Under the pieces are notes generated by a model. It did not search any database, had not been told where the DNA came from, and was given only the letters and a program-made list of their open reading frames with translations. Position numbers and translations under genes: made by a program. A DNA stretch of 64,000 nucleotides from Hyphomicrobiales bacterium (GTDB lineage: Bacteria > Pseudomonadota > Alphaproteobacteria > Rhizobiales > Beijerinckiaceae): the NCBI GenBank assembly GCA_900473415.1, contig UCLR01000045.1:144280-208279 (forward strand), given 5' to 3'. Positions 26,921 to 34,730 of the stretch are shown piece by piece (the first letter of the stretch is position 1; the number at the start of each line of letters is the position of its first letter).

Positions 26921-27862
26921 ATGCTACTGCAGTTGCGCCGCCTGCTGGTTACGCTGGTCTTCCTGGCGGTGCTGGCCCTTGCGGGCTTCTACGTCCTGAC
27001 CGATCCGCGGCTGGTCTCGCCGTCGCCGGAGGTCGGAGCTCTGCCGGCGGCGGACATCGAGAATGGCAGGCTGCTCTTCGCGGCCGGCGGCTGCGCCTCC
27101 TGCCACGCCACGCCGGGGCAGGACGACAGGACGCGGCTCGGCGGCGGGCTTGCGCTCGCCTCTCCCTTCGGCACTTTCCGCGCGCCCAACATCTCGCCGC
27201 ACACGCGCGACGGTATCGGCAACTGGGGCGTCCAGGATTTCGTCGATGCCATGGCGGCCGGCGTCGGCCCGCAGGGGCAGCACCTCTACCCGGCCTTCCC
27301 CTACACCTCCTATCGCCTGATCCCGCCCAGGGCGCTGGCCGATCTCTTCGCCTATATCCGCACGCTGCAGCCGGTCGAGGGCCGCGCGCCGCCGCATGAG
27401 CTGAGCTTCCCCTTCAACATCCGGCGCCTGGTCGGCGGCTGGAAGCTTCTGTTCTTCGAGGGCGGCTCCTTCCGTCCCGATCCGACGAAGAGCGAGGCCT
27501 GGAACCGCGGCGCCTATCTCGTCAACGGTCCGGGACACTGCGCCGAATGCCACTCGGCCCGCAACGCCTTCGGTGCGGTCGTGCCGGCCACGCGCTTTGC
27601 TGGTGGGCCGGACCCGGAGGGCAAGGGCTGGGTGCCGAACATCACCCAATCCGAGAACGGTCTCGCGAAATGGTCGGTGGGGGAGATCGCCGAGCTGCTC
27701 AAGACCGGCTTCACGCCGAGCTTCGACAGTGTCGGCGGCAGGATGACCGAGGTGGTGCGCAACATGGCGCAGCTCCCCGACGCCGACCGGGCCGCGATGG
27801 CGGAATACCTGAAGTCACTGCCGGCCGTGGAGGGACCGCCGCGGCCGCAGAAGGGCGGGTGA
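26921..27862 (+). CDS. Membrane-anchored di-haem cytochrome c
   Basis: The 313-residue protein has an N-terminal membrane helix (LLVTLVFLAVLALAGFYVL) that can serve as anchor or signal, and two haem motifs, CASCH (58-62) and CAECH (207-211). Each is followed by PNI-type segments (APNISPHTRDGIGNWG, VPNITQSENGLAKWS), the pattern of the cytochrome subunit of membrane dehydrogenases (alcohol/isoquinoline/nicotinate type). It probably accepts electrons from the upstream molybdenum hydroxylase and passes them to the respiratory chain. ATG 26921 has GGAGAA upstream. Confidence 0.88.
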   Translation: MLLQLRRLLVTLVFLAVLALAGFYVLTDPRLVSPSPEVGALPAADIENGRLLFAAGGCASCHATPGQDDRTRLGGGLALASPFGTFRAPNISPHTRDGIGNWGVQDFVDAMAAGVGPQGQHLYPAFPYTSYRLIPPRALADLFAYIRTLQPVEGRAPPHELSFPFNIRRLVGGWKLLFFEGGSFRPDPTKSEAWNRGAYLVNGPGHCAECHSARNAFGAVVPATRFAGGPDPEGKGWVPNITQSENGLAKWSVGEIAELLKTGFTPSFDSVGGRMTEVVRNMAQLPDADRAAMAEYLKSLPAVEGPPRPQKGG

Positions 27863-28106
27863 GGCCGCGGACCGAGCTAGGTACTGACAGACGCTCACCC
27901 GTTTAGGGTGGGATGCAGATGTCTGGGGGTGACTTTCAGCCTCTGCAAACGCGCGCCAGCCTCCGAATCGGCGCGGCCTCCCGCACTCGACATCTGCGGC
28001 GTGGCCGGAGATGCCCTGCGCCCGCAGTGAGCGGAATGTTCGACGCTGGGCGCGCCAGGTGGTATTGAGAGGCCGAGGCCTGTCCAATCCTCTCGTGGTG
28101 GTTGTG

Positions 28107-29702
28107 ATGCGCGAAGAGTTTTCAACTCATCCGCACCCTCATCGTAGGCTCGCGGCTATTCTGGCTGCGGACATCGCTGGCTATAGCCAGTTGATGGGCC
28201 GCGACGAGGAAGGAACACTTCGCCGGCTGAAGCACGTGCGCCGCGAGATCGTCGATCCCACGCTTGAAGAGCACTACGGCAGGCTCGTGAAGAACACGGG
28301 CGACGGCTTCCTTGCCATGTTCGATAGCCCGCTCGAAGCCGTGAGATGCGCGATCGTCATTCAGCAGTCAGTGGCGGCAAGAAACACCGGCCTGCCACGG
28401 GATTACTGGCTGCAATACCGTATTGGCGTAAACTTGGGGGACGTCATCGTCGAGCCGGACGATGTCTTCGGCGACGGAGTCAACATCGCCGCCCGCCTGG
28501 AGGCTTTGGCGACACCCGGCGGCGTCTATATCTCGGGCGGCGTTTACGAACAGATAAAGAACAAGCTTGTCTGCGGATATCAACCGCTCGGCGACGAGAA
28601 GCTGAAGAACATCACCGATCCTGTCCGCATCTATCGGGTGCTGCCAGACCCCGCTTCGCTCACGGGCGCAGTGAAAAGGCGACAGTCGCATTGGATACCT
28701 GCCGGACTCGCAGCAGGGTTGGCGCTGATTGTCGCCGGACTCTACTCCACCGGCTACTGGTCGGCCGGCGGAAGCACAAACCCGGTCTCGGCCGAACGTT
28801 TGCCGGAACGCGTGCCCGTCCCGCTGACCTCCGCGATGAACCAAACTGCACGGCCGCTGCAGGGTGAGATAGCGGGGGGTAATAATACAAATGCGGCCAA
28901 GACAGCGGCGCCGTTGGCCGATCCTGCACAGGGCGTCCCCGCGTCAAATTCGCAGGTCGCGGTCTTGTCCCCGAACCCTCCTGCTGCGCGGATGATTCAA
29001 ACGGCTTCCGGCTTCCGCGACTGCGAAACCTGCCCCGAAATGATCCGCATAGCCGGCGGGTCCTTTCGGATGGGCAGCGACGAAGACCCCTCGGAACAGC
29101 CGGTCCGGACCGTGACCGTCGCGCCGTTCGCAATCGGCCTGTCACCCATCTCCGTCGCCGAATGGAACCGGTGCGCGGCGGCAAAGGGCTGTCAGTTTCC
29201 GATCGACGGAAGCGACACCACACCGGCCCGCAACCTCAGTTGGCTCGATGCCAGGCAGTATACGGACTGGCTCGCCCAAGCGACCGGCAAACCTTACCGG
29301 TTGCCGAGCGAAGCGGAGTGGGAATACGCCGCGAGGGCGGGGACCTCGACCCGCTTCTGGTGGGGACGCGAGCTGGAATCCGGCAAGGCCAATTGCAGGG
29401 ACTGCGGCGCGAACCAGGACCCGAAGGCCCCGATGCCGGTCGGCAGTTTCGCGCGCAATGCGTTCGGTGGTGCCGATTTCGGAGGTGGGGTCGCGCAGTG
29501 GGTGGCCGATTGCTGGCTGGCCAACTACCGCGATGCGCCCTCGGACGGCTCCCCTCGAACGGCTGAGAATTGCCGCGAGAACGTCTTGAGAGGCGGCTCC
29601 TGGCGAAGCAACGCGGCCTCCGTGAGGCCGGCGAGCCGAACCCATTACGATACCGGAGTCCGCTACCCCGCACACGGATTCAGGATCGCTCGTTCGCTCT
29701 GA
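28107..29702 (+). CDS. Class III adenylate/guanylate cyclase fused to an FGE-sulfatase domain
   Basis: The 531-residue protein has three parts. Residues ~10-180 are a class III cyclase domain (AAILAADIAGYS, Asp22 as first metal ligand; KNTGDGFLAMF, Lys62 and Asp66; FGDGVNIAAR, Asn127 and Arg130), with apparently intact catalytic residues. Residues ~198-216 are a membrane helix. Residues ~305-531 are a formylglycine-generating-enzyme-like (SUMF1/EgtB-type) domain (MIRIAGGSFRMGSDEDPSEQ, ... LRGGSWRSN). The cyclase is therefore cytoplasmic and the FGE-like domain likely periplasmic. Class III cyclases make cAMP or cGMP; the role of the FGE part is unclear. No sulfatase is nearby. Confidence 0.9.
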   Translation: MREEFSTHPHPHRRLAAILAADIAGYSQLMGRDEEGTLRRLKHVRREIVDPTLEEHYGRLVKNTGDGFLAMFDSPLEAVRCAIVIQQSVAARNTGLPRDYWLQYRIGVNLGDVIVEPDDVFGDGVNIAARLEALATPGGVYISGGVYEQIKNKLVCGYQPLGDEKLKNITDPVRIYRVLPDPASLTGAVKRRQSHWIPAGLAAGLALIVAGLYSTGYWSAGGSTNPVSAERLPERVPVPLTSAMNQTARPLQGEIAGGNNTNAAKTAAPLADPAQGVPASNSQVAVLSPNPPAARMIQTASGFRDCETCPEMIRIAGGSFRMGSDEDPSEQPVRTVTVAPFAIGLSPISVAEWNRCAAAKGCQFPIDGSDTTPARNLSWLDARQYTDWLAQATGKPYRLPSEAEWEYAARAGTSTRFWWGRELESGKANCRDCGANQDPKAPMPVGSFARNAFGGADFGGGVAQWVADCWLANYRDAPSDGSPRTAENCRENVLRGGSWRSNAASVRPASRTHYDTGVRYPAHGFRIARSL

Positions 29703-29714
29703 CAGGAGGGTTCC

Positions 29715-30224
29715 ATGGGCCGATCGGCCGGCAGCATCCTGCTTGCATTTGCCATCGTGAGCCTTGTCCCCGCGGGAGCTCCGGCGCAGACAGCGCCAGC
29801 CTCAAAGCCTTCTGCACCGCAACGCGCGCCCGCTCCGGACGCGCGCCTGTACATCATCTACCCTTGGGACGGCGCGCAGATCCGAGGCGAATTCTGGGTG
29901 CGGTTCGGCCTTCGAAACATGGGCGTGACCCAGGCCGGCAGCTCGGCTCCGAATGCCGGCCATCACCACCTCCTGGTCGATGTCACCGACGAGATCGATC
30001 CGGAAGAGCCGATTCCGACGGACAACAATCATCTTCACTTCGGTGCCGGCCAGACGGAGGCTAGGCTTGAGCTGCCGCCGGGAAAACATTCCCTCCAACT
30101 GGTCCTCGGCGACCCTGAACACAGGCCGTTCAAACCGATGCTCATCTCCAAGAAGGTGACCATAACCGTGTTGCCAGCGGCACCGGCGAGAACGTCAAAG
30201 AAAGTCAGCGGGAAGGATTCCTAG
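29715..30224 (+). CDS. DUF4399 secreted protein
   Basis: The 169-residue protein starts with a signal peptide (ILLAFAIVSLVPAGAPAQ) and contains the DUF4399 core: YIIYPWDGAQIRGEFWVRFG, NAGHHHLLVD, then HLHFGAGQTEARLELPPG and HSLQLVLGDPEH. The His clusters suggest metal binding but this is not shown. It follows the cyclase-FGE gene by 12 bases, with GGAGGG before its start, so the two are probably co-transcribed and both act in the periplasm. Confidence 0.85.
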   Translation: MGRSAGSILLAFAIVSLVPAGAPAQTAPASKPSAPQRAPAPDARLYIIYPWDGAQIRGEFWVRFGLRNMGVTQAGSSAPNAGHHHLLVDVTDEIDPEEPIPTDNNHLHFGAGQTEARLELPPGKHSLQLVLGDPEHRPFKPMLISKKVTITVLPAAPARTSKKVSGKDS

Positions 30225-30739
30225 GCCGAGGAAGAGCGGCCCCCAAAGGGCATCTACGGGTCGAGAAGAGACGTTTGGCTCTCTCCATCTCGAGCGCGGC
30301 GAGGCCAGTTCGAAATGCGAGCGGTCCTGGTGCTTGTAGCCACAAAAATGGCCGCCCGAGCGGCTACGGACACCGACATCGGACGCGGCCTTCTTCATTG
30401 CGCCCGCAATCCGGCCCTGAAGCCCGGGATCGAAGACGACCTGGCCGACGCCGTCGAGCGGCCATAGGTCGATGGCGCGCCAGGGGTGAGGTGTAGGCCC
30501 TTCGACCAGCGAGGCGCCGCACCAACGGCAGCACCGGGAAAGGCAGTACGAAGTCGTTTTCCGCCCTGTCCTCACCGCTGTCGCTCGCACTGATCGCGGG
30601 CTTGCCCGAGATCAGTGCGTTGAGTGTCGAAGTCGGCAACAGCACTTCGACGCGGGAGAGGGGAGCCGCGGCTTCTGCGCTTCCGGGGCGCGAGATACTT
30701 GGGTCGAGCCCGAGCATGACGGCGGGCGGCGCCGCGCCG
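30225..30739. other. Gene-poor gap with two dyads
   Basis: No convincing gene is seen in these 515 bases. Open frames on the minus strand change frame and lack RBS and family features, so they may be remnants. Two structured sites stand out: GCACTGATC... (30587-30601) with its near-perfect complement (30604-30618), 15-base arms with one mismatch; and GTCGAAGT (30626-30633) with ACTTCGAC (30644-30651). A short fragment at about 30687-30720 (TACTTGGGTCGAGCCCGAGC) resembles the end of the CTCGGGTCAA repeat family. Confidence 0.5.
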
Positions 30740-31909
30740 CTAGGCCGCGTCGGCGACCAGCGCCGATTTGGCGACCTCGATGCGATTGCGGCCGGCCATT
30801 TTGGCCTGGTACAAGGCGCGATCGGCGGCGGCGAGCAGCGCGACGAGGTCGGCCTCCTGGCCGCTGGCCGCGGCGATGCCGATGCTGACTGTGGCCGGAA
30901 TCGCCAGCCCGTCGCCCTGCGCCGCCGCCTCGGCAAAATGCCCGGCGACGTCTTCCGCGACCGTTCGGGCTTCTGCGACCGTCCTGTTCGGCAACAGGAT
31001 CGCGAACTCCTCGCCGCCGAGGCGTGCGCTCATGGCCTCGGGGCCTGCGATATCCCTGGCGACGCCGGCAAAGAGCTTCAGGACGCTGTCTCCGGCCTCA
31101 TGACCGTATCGGTCGTTGATCGCCTTGAAGTGATCCAGGTCGATGGCGAGCAGCGAATGCGACGCAGTCTCTCCCGCTTGGCTCAGACGTTTCGGCGCCA
31201 GCTCGAAGAAGCCCTGGCGGTTGTGGAGCTCGGTGAGGAAGTCGGTGCGGGTCGTCGCCAGCAGCCGGGCGCGGTCCTCTTCCCGGACGAGCGCCAGCAG
31301 GGACATGGCCATCGCCACGCTGAACAGCACCGCCTCGTACATGGTGATCTCGGCGACGACTGGCAGCACCGCGTCGCCATGGATCGCGGTGACGATCGGC
31401 ACGATGAAGGTCCGGGCGGCGTAGAAGAGGCTGTGGCAGACGAAGACGGCGACGGCGACCGGGCGCGAGCGCAGCTTCCTGACGGTTCGGCTCCGCCACA
31501 GCGTCATTGCGGTCAGCGCGCAGATCACTGCGATCGGGAACGCACTCACATGGTTCCAGAACAGGCTCACCGCTCCGGTTCCGGCAGCGAACCAGGCCGC
31601 ACCGATGGCTGCCAGCAAGCCCGCGATCGGGGCGGGGCGCATTTCCCGGCCATCCAGCGCCAGGGCGCCCTGGAGCACCAGCAGGTATCCGAGGATCATC
31701 ACGACATTGCTGATGGCCGGGCCGGAGACGCCGGGAAAATGCGCCCGATTCATCGACAGGACGCAGCCGACGACGAAAACGCCGTAGGCGGCGGCCCAGA
31801 GGCCGAGCTCCCGCGACCGCTGCGCCTGCGCCTTCCGTTCCCAAAGGGTCATCGCGGCTGCGACGAGCAGCGTTCCAGTCGTCAGATACCAGAGGGTTGC
31901 AAGGTCCAT
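30740..31909 (-). CDS. Membrane-anchored diguanylate cyclase (GGDEF)
   Basis: The 389-residue protein has about six hydrophobic segments in the first ~215 residues, then a GGDEF domain with the intact active-site motif GGEEF and the metal-site regions RTDFLTELHNRQGFFE and LLAIDLDHFKAINDRYGH. No inhibitory RxxD sequence is evident before GGEEF. It should make c-di-GMP from two GTP at the inner membrane, sensing through the N-terminal membrane part, which is not recognised. ATG 31907-31909 gives the membrane N-terminus. Confidence 0.9.
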   Translation of the reverse strand: MDLATLWYLTTGTLLVAAAMTLWERKAQAQRSRELGLWAAAYGVFVVGCVLSMNRAHFPGVSGPAISNVVMILGYLLVLQGALALDGREMRPAPIAGLLAAIGAAWFAAGTGAVSLFWNHVSAFPIAVICALTAMTLWRSRTVRKLRSRPVAVAVFVCHSLFYAARTFIVPIVTAIHGDAVLPVVAEITMYEAVLFSVAMAMSLLALVREEDRARLLATTRTDFLTELHNRQGFFELAPKRLSQAGETASHSLLAIDLDHFKAINDRYGHEAGDSVLKLFAGVARDIAGPEAMSARLGGEEFAILLPNRTVAEARTVAEDVAGHFAEAAAQGDGLAIPATVSIGIAAASGQEADLVALLAAADRALYQAKMAGRNRIEVAKSALVADAA

Positions 31910-32368
31910 CGGATCTTCAGCAGTGCGTGTATCCGGCAGTGGACATGGTCGCGCGCTCCCAGCTTGCCCAGCAGGCAATAACCTGAACGGGTTAATTTCA
32001 GCTTGTGGAGACGCGCTGCGTATCATCTTTGCTCGATTGGGGCAAAGATTGTTCTGATTTATGAACGTAATACGTTTTTGATCCTAGCGTAAGACCCGAT
32101 ATATCTGGTCGTCGTTGAGAAAATAGAATTCGTTTATGAATTTTCTTAAGATGTCGCCGCTGCTCTTTGCGGGCTGTTGCGTTGTTGTGAACTGTAAATT
32201 TGTGACTTTCAACCTGATGAAAAGCTTGCCTGCCTCGAAGGCTCGTCGATGAGGGGCGAGGCACGACGCTATCTCAGCGACACGAACCCTCACGTTGCAG
32301 TCCGACTCCTTGCAGGTGCAGCAAGTTGCGAAGCAACAGAACCGAACATGGGAGCCGCCCGGCGGCCT
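31910..32368. other. AT-rich intergenic region
   Basis: These 459 bases between the diguanylate cyclase (whose 5' end is at 31909) and the cupin gene contain a segment of roughly 250 bases (32010-32260) much richer in A and T than the rest of the window. Short open frames on the minus strand have no RBS or family match. AACGTAATACGTT at 32064-32076 is a dyad. It may hold the promoter of the diguanylate cyclase gene and/or be recent foreign DNA. Confidence 0.5.
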
Positions 32369-32773
32369 CTATCCGCGCAGTCCCGCATATTGTTCGTCGG
32401 TGACGTGCTCGAGCCAGTCGACCGGCGAGCCGTTCAGCTTTTCCTGAAGCGCGACATGGGTCATGGCCGTGGTCGCCGTGGCGCCGTGCCAGTGCTTCTC
32501 GCCGGGCGGAAACCAGACCACGTCGCCCGGATGGATCTCCTCGATCGGCCCGCCTTCCCGCTGCACCCAGCCGCAGCCAGAGGTCACGATCAGCGTCTGC
32601 CCGAGCGGATGCGTGTGCCAGGCGGTGCGGGCGCCGGGCTCGAAGGTGACGAGGGCCGTCGCGATCCGTGCGGGCTCAGGCGGGTTGAACAGCGGGTCGA
32701 TGCGGACCGCGCCGGTGAAATATTCGGCCGGACCCTTGCCTGAAGGTCGCGAGCCGCTGCGCAGGATGTCCAT
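32369..32773 (-). CDS. Cupin domain protein (bacterial hydroxynitrile-lyase-like)
   Basis: The 134-residue protein has a cupin core with WHTHPLGQTLIV (His53, His55, Gln59) and GEKHWHG (His94 or His96) metal-binding motifs and the WVQREGGPIEEI loop. This arrangement matches small Mn-cupins annotated as (R)-mandelonitrile lyase-like, often of unknown reaction. It lies 24 bases downstream of the XRE-cupin regulator on the same strand, so they likely form an operon. Confidence 0.88.
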   Translation of the reverse strand: MDILRSGSRPSGKGPAEYFTGAVRIDPLFNPPEPARIATALVTFEPGARTAWHTHPLGQTLIVTSGCGWVQREGGPIEEIHPGDVVWFPPGEKHWHGATATTAMTHVALQEKLNGSPVDWLEHVTDEQYAGLRG

Positions 32774-32797
32774 CGTTCGTCTCCGCCCGGATGCGGG

Positions 32798-33418
32798 CTA
32801 TTCCATCACCGCGGCCTTGAGGATGCAGACCATCAGCGCGTGGCCGGGCTCGTTGCCGACGCAGCGGACGATGTGCCGGCGGTCGCAACGGTAGCGCAGC
32901 GTCTCGCCCGCCTTGGCGCGCTGGACGATGTCGCCGACCTCGACCTCGAACTCACCCGCCGTGACCGAGAGCGATTCGATCGAGCCGCGCTGGTGCCCTT
33001 CCGAATCGAGCTCGCCGCCGGGCTCGGAGCTGACATCGTACCATTGCAGCCACTCGACGGTCTTGATCCAGCCGATGATGGCGAGCTTGAGTTTGCCGTC
33101 CTCCGAGACGAGGATCGGGGTGTCGGCGCGGGTGGTCTTATCGATGAAGGGCTCTTCCTCTCCGCTGGAGAGCACGCGCTCGATTGAGATGTCGAGCGCC
33201 TGCGAGAGCCGCCAGATCGTCGCGAGCGTCGGGTTCGTCTCGTTGCGCTCGATCTGGCTGATGATCGACTTGGCGACGCCGGACTGCTCGGCGAGGTCGG
33301 AGAGCGAGAAGTTGTAGGCCTTGCGCAGCCGCTGGATCGTCTTGCCGAGCTGGCCCGAGATGACCTGAGCTCCGGACTCAAGCTCACGCCCGCCGCGCTC
33401 TTTCGTCTCGATTCCCAT
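32798..33418 (-). CDS. XRE-type regulator with C-terminal cupin domain
   Basis: The 206-residue protein has an N-terminal helix-turn-helix of the XRE/Cro type (about 27-83; LSDLAEQSGVAKSIISQIER) and a C-terminal cupin domain (about 120-200; ESLSVTAGEFEVEVGD). This HTH-cupin build is common in repressors that sense a small metabolite. Its own promoter region carries two tandem 20-base repeats (33443-33482), so autoregulation is plausible. The cupin enzyme gene lies directly downstream and is a likely target. Confidence 0.92.
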   Translation of the reverse strand: MGIETKERGGRELESGAQVISGQLGKTIQRLRKAYNFSLSDLAEQSGVAKSIISQIERNETNPTLATIWRLSQALDISIERVLSSGEEEPFIDKTTRADTPILVSEDGKLKLAIIGWIKTVEWLQWYDVSSEPGGELDSEGHQRGSIESLSVTAGEFEVEVGDIVQRAKAGETLRYRCDRRHIVRCVGNEPGHALMVCILKAAVME

Positions 33419-33442
33419 CAGGCAGGTCCCATTTCCCAAGCG

Positions 33443-33482
33443 GATCGTTTGCAGCGGCGAACGATCGTTTGCACAAGCGAAC
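33443..33482 (-). promoter_or_regulatory. Tandem 20-bp operator-like repeats upstream of the XRE regulator
   Basis: Two adjacent 20-base units, 33443-33462 and 33463-33482, match at all but three positions (GATCGTTTGC at the start and GCGAAC at the end of each). Within each unit GTTTGC and GCGAAC are near-inverted arms separated by four bases, so each unit looks like a dimer site. They sit 25-64 bases upstream of the regulator start. Confidence 0.65.
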
Positions 33483-33544
33483 AATGCCTGCTCCGCCGCC
33501 AGCGGGCAAGTTTCCTCTTCGCCGATGGTGCCGGAGGAGCGGCG

Positions 33545-34516
33545 TCAGGTGATGCGGGTGGGGCCGCCCACCTCGCGCTGCTCGCGCCGGGCGAGACCGA
33601 GCTGGTGCTCGCGCAGAATCACGTAGATCCCGGAGGTGATGACGATGAAGGCGCCGACGAAGATCGTCACCGCCGGCCATTCGCCGAACCAGAACCAGCC
33701 GATCGCCACGGCCCAGAGCATGGTCGAATATTCGAAGGGCGCGATCAGCGAGGCGTCGCCATAGCGATAGGCCTGCACGATCAGAATCTGGCCGAGCCCA
33801 CCGAGGATGCCGATGAGGAGCATCGTCAGGGCGTCGCGGGCATCCGGCATGTTCCAGCCGAGGACGATGGTCGAGAGGCCGAGCAGGCTGGTCAGCAGCA
33901 TGAAGTAGAAGACGATCGCGCCGGTACGTTCTGTCGAGGTCAGGAGCCGGACCTCGACAGAGGCGAAGGCCGAGCAGAGCGCTCCGCCGAGGCCCAGCGC
34001 CGCGCCGATGGCGGCATTGCTTCCGACCGGATGGGCGCCGGTGCCCAGATGCGGCGACAGCATGATGAGCACGCCGATGAAGCCGATCGTCACCGCGCTC
34101 CAGCGATAGATGCGGACCCGTTCCTTGAGGATGAGCGCGGCGAGCACCACCACGGCGAGCGGGCCGGCATAGCCGATGGCGACCGCTTCCGAGAGGGGCA
34201 GGAACTGCAGCGCCGCGAAGCCGCAGAACATGCCGGTCGAGCCCATGATGCCGCGCTTGACATGCCCGCGCAGGTTTTCCGTCTTCAGCGCGGCCGGCAG
34301 CTCGGCACGCCAGGCCAGCCAGATCAGCAGCGGGATCATCGCGAAGAAGGAGCGGATGAAGACGATCTCGCCGGTCGGATAGCGCGTCGAAATCGACTTG
34401 ATGCCGGCCGACATCAGCGTGAACGCGAAGGCCGAGATCAGCTTCAGGGAAATGCCGAGGAGAGGGGACAACGGAGCGGATTCGCGGGAAATGGGAGTGG
34501 TTTCGAGCGAAACCAT
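33545..34516 (-). CDS. EamA/DMT family transporter
   Basis: The 323-residue protein has ten hydrophobic segments in two halves with the EamA motifs (VFIRSFFAMIPLLIW and QAYRYGDASLIAPFEYST). Members export amino acids, nucleosides or other metabolites across the inner membrane. It lies 62 bases upstream of the tandem operator on the same strand, ahead of the XRE regulator. The substrate is unknown. Confidence 0.9.
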   Translation of the reverse strand: MVSLETTPISRESAPLSPLLGISLKLISAFAFTLMSAGIKSISTRYPTGEIVFIRSFFAMIPLLIWLAWRAELPAALKTENLRGHVKRGIMGSTGMFCGFAALQFLPLSEAVAIGYAGPLAVVVLAALILKERVRIYRWSAVTIGFIGVLIMLSPHLGTGAHPVGSNAAIGAALGLGGALCSAFASVEVRLLTSTERTGAIVFYFMLLTSLLGLSTIVLGWNMPDARDALTMLLIGILGGLGQILIVQAYRYGDASLIAPFEYSTMLWAVAIGWFWFGEWPAVTIFVGAFIVITSGIYVILREHQLGLARREQREVGGPTRIT

Positions 34517-34623
34517 GGTCCCTTAGACCACGCGACCGAGGCGCGGCAAAGCGTGAACTCTGCAACCCGGCCAGACGGCAGGCGGGGTGGTTATGATTCG
34601 ATGAAGGGGCGGCGATCCTGAGC

Positions 34624-34718
34624 CGTCATTCTCGGGCACCGCAGAGCGGCGACCCGCGAAGCCCAGGACCAGAAGGTCCTGGTTTCCAAGATGCTCGGGT
34701 CAAGTCCGAGCATGACGC
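34624..34718 (+). repeat. Interspersed repeat, TTCTCGGG/GGTTTCCAAGATGC family, copy 3
   Basis: The blocks GTCATTCTCGGGC, CAGGACCAGAAGG, CTGGTTTCCAAGATGCTC and GGGTCAAGTCCGAGCATGAC occur in the same order and orientation as copies 1 and 2. It lies just beyond the 3' end of the SDR gene. Confidence 0.8.
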
Positions 34719-34730
34719 GCCCTGTACCGC

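Noticed and set aside
30195..30590. 131-codon minus-strand frame in the gap after DUF4399
   Set aside because: It overlaps the DUF4399 3' end, lacks an RBS and resembles no family; adjacent frames look like fragments, so it is treated as non-coding or remnant.
31998..32264. 88-codon minus-strand frame in the AT-rich region
   Set aside because: It has no RBS or family resemblance; composition suggests chance.
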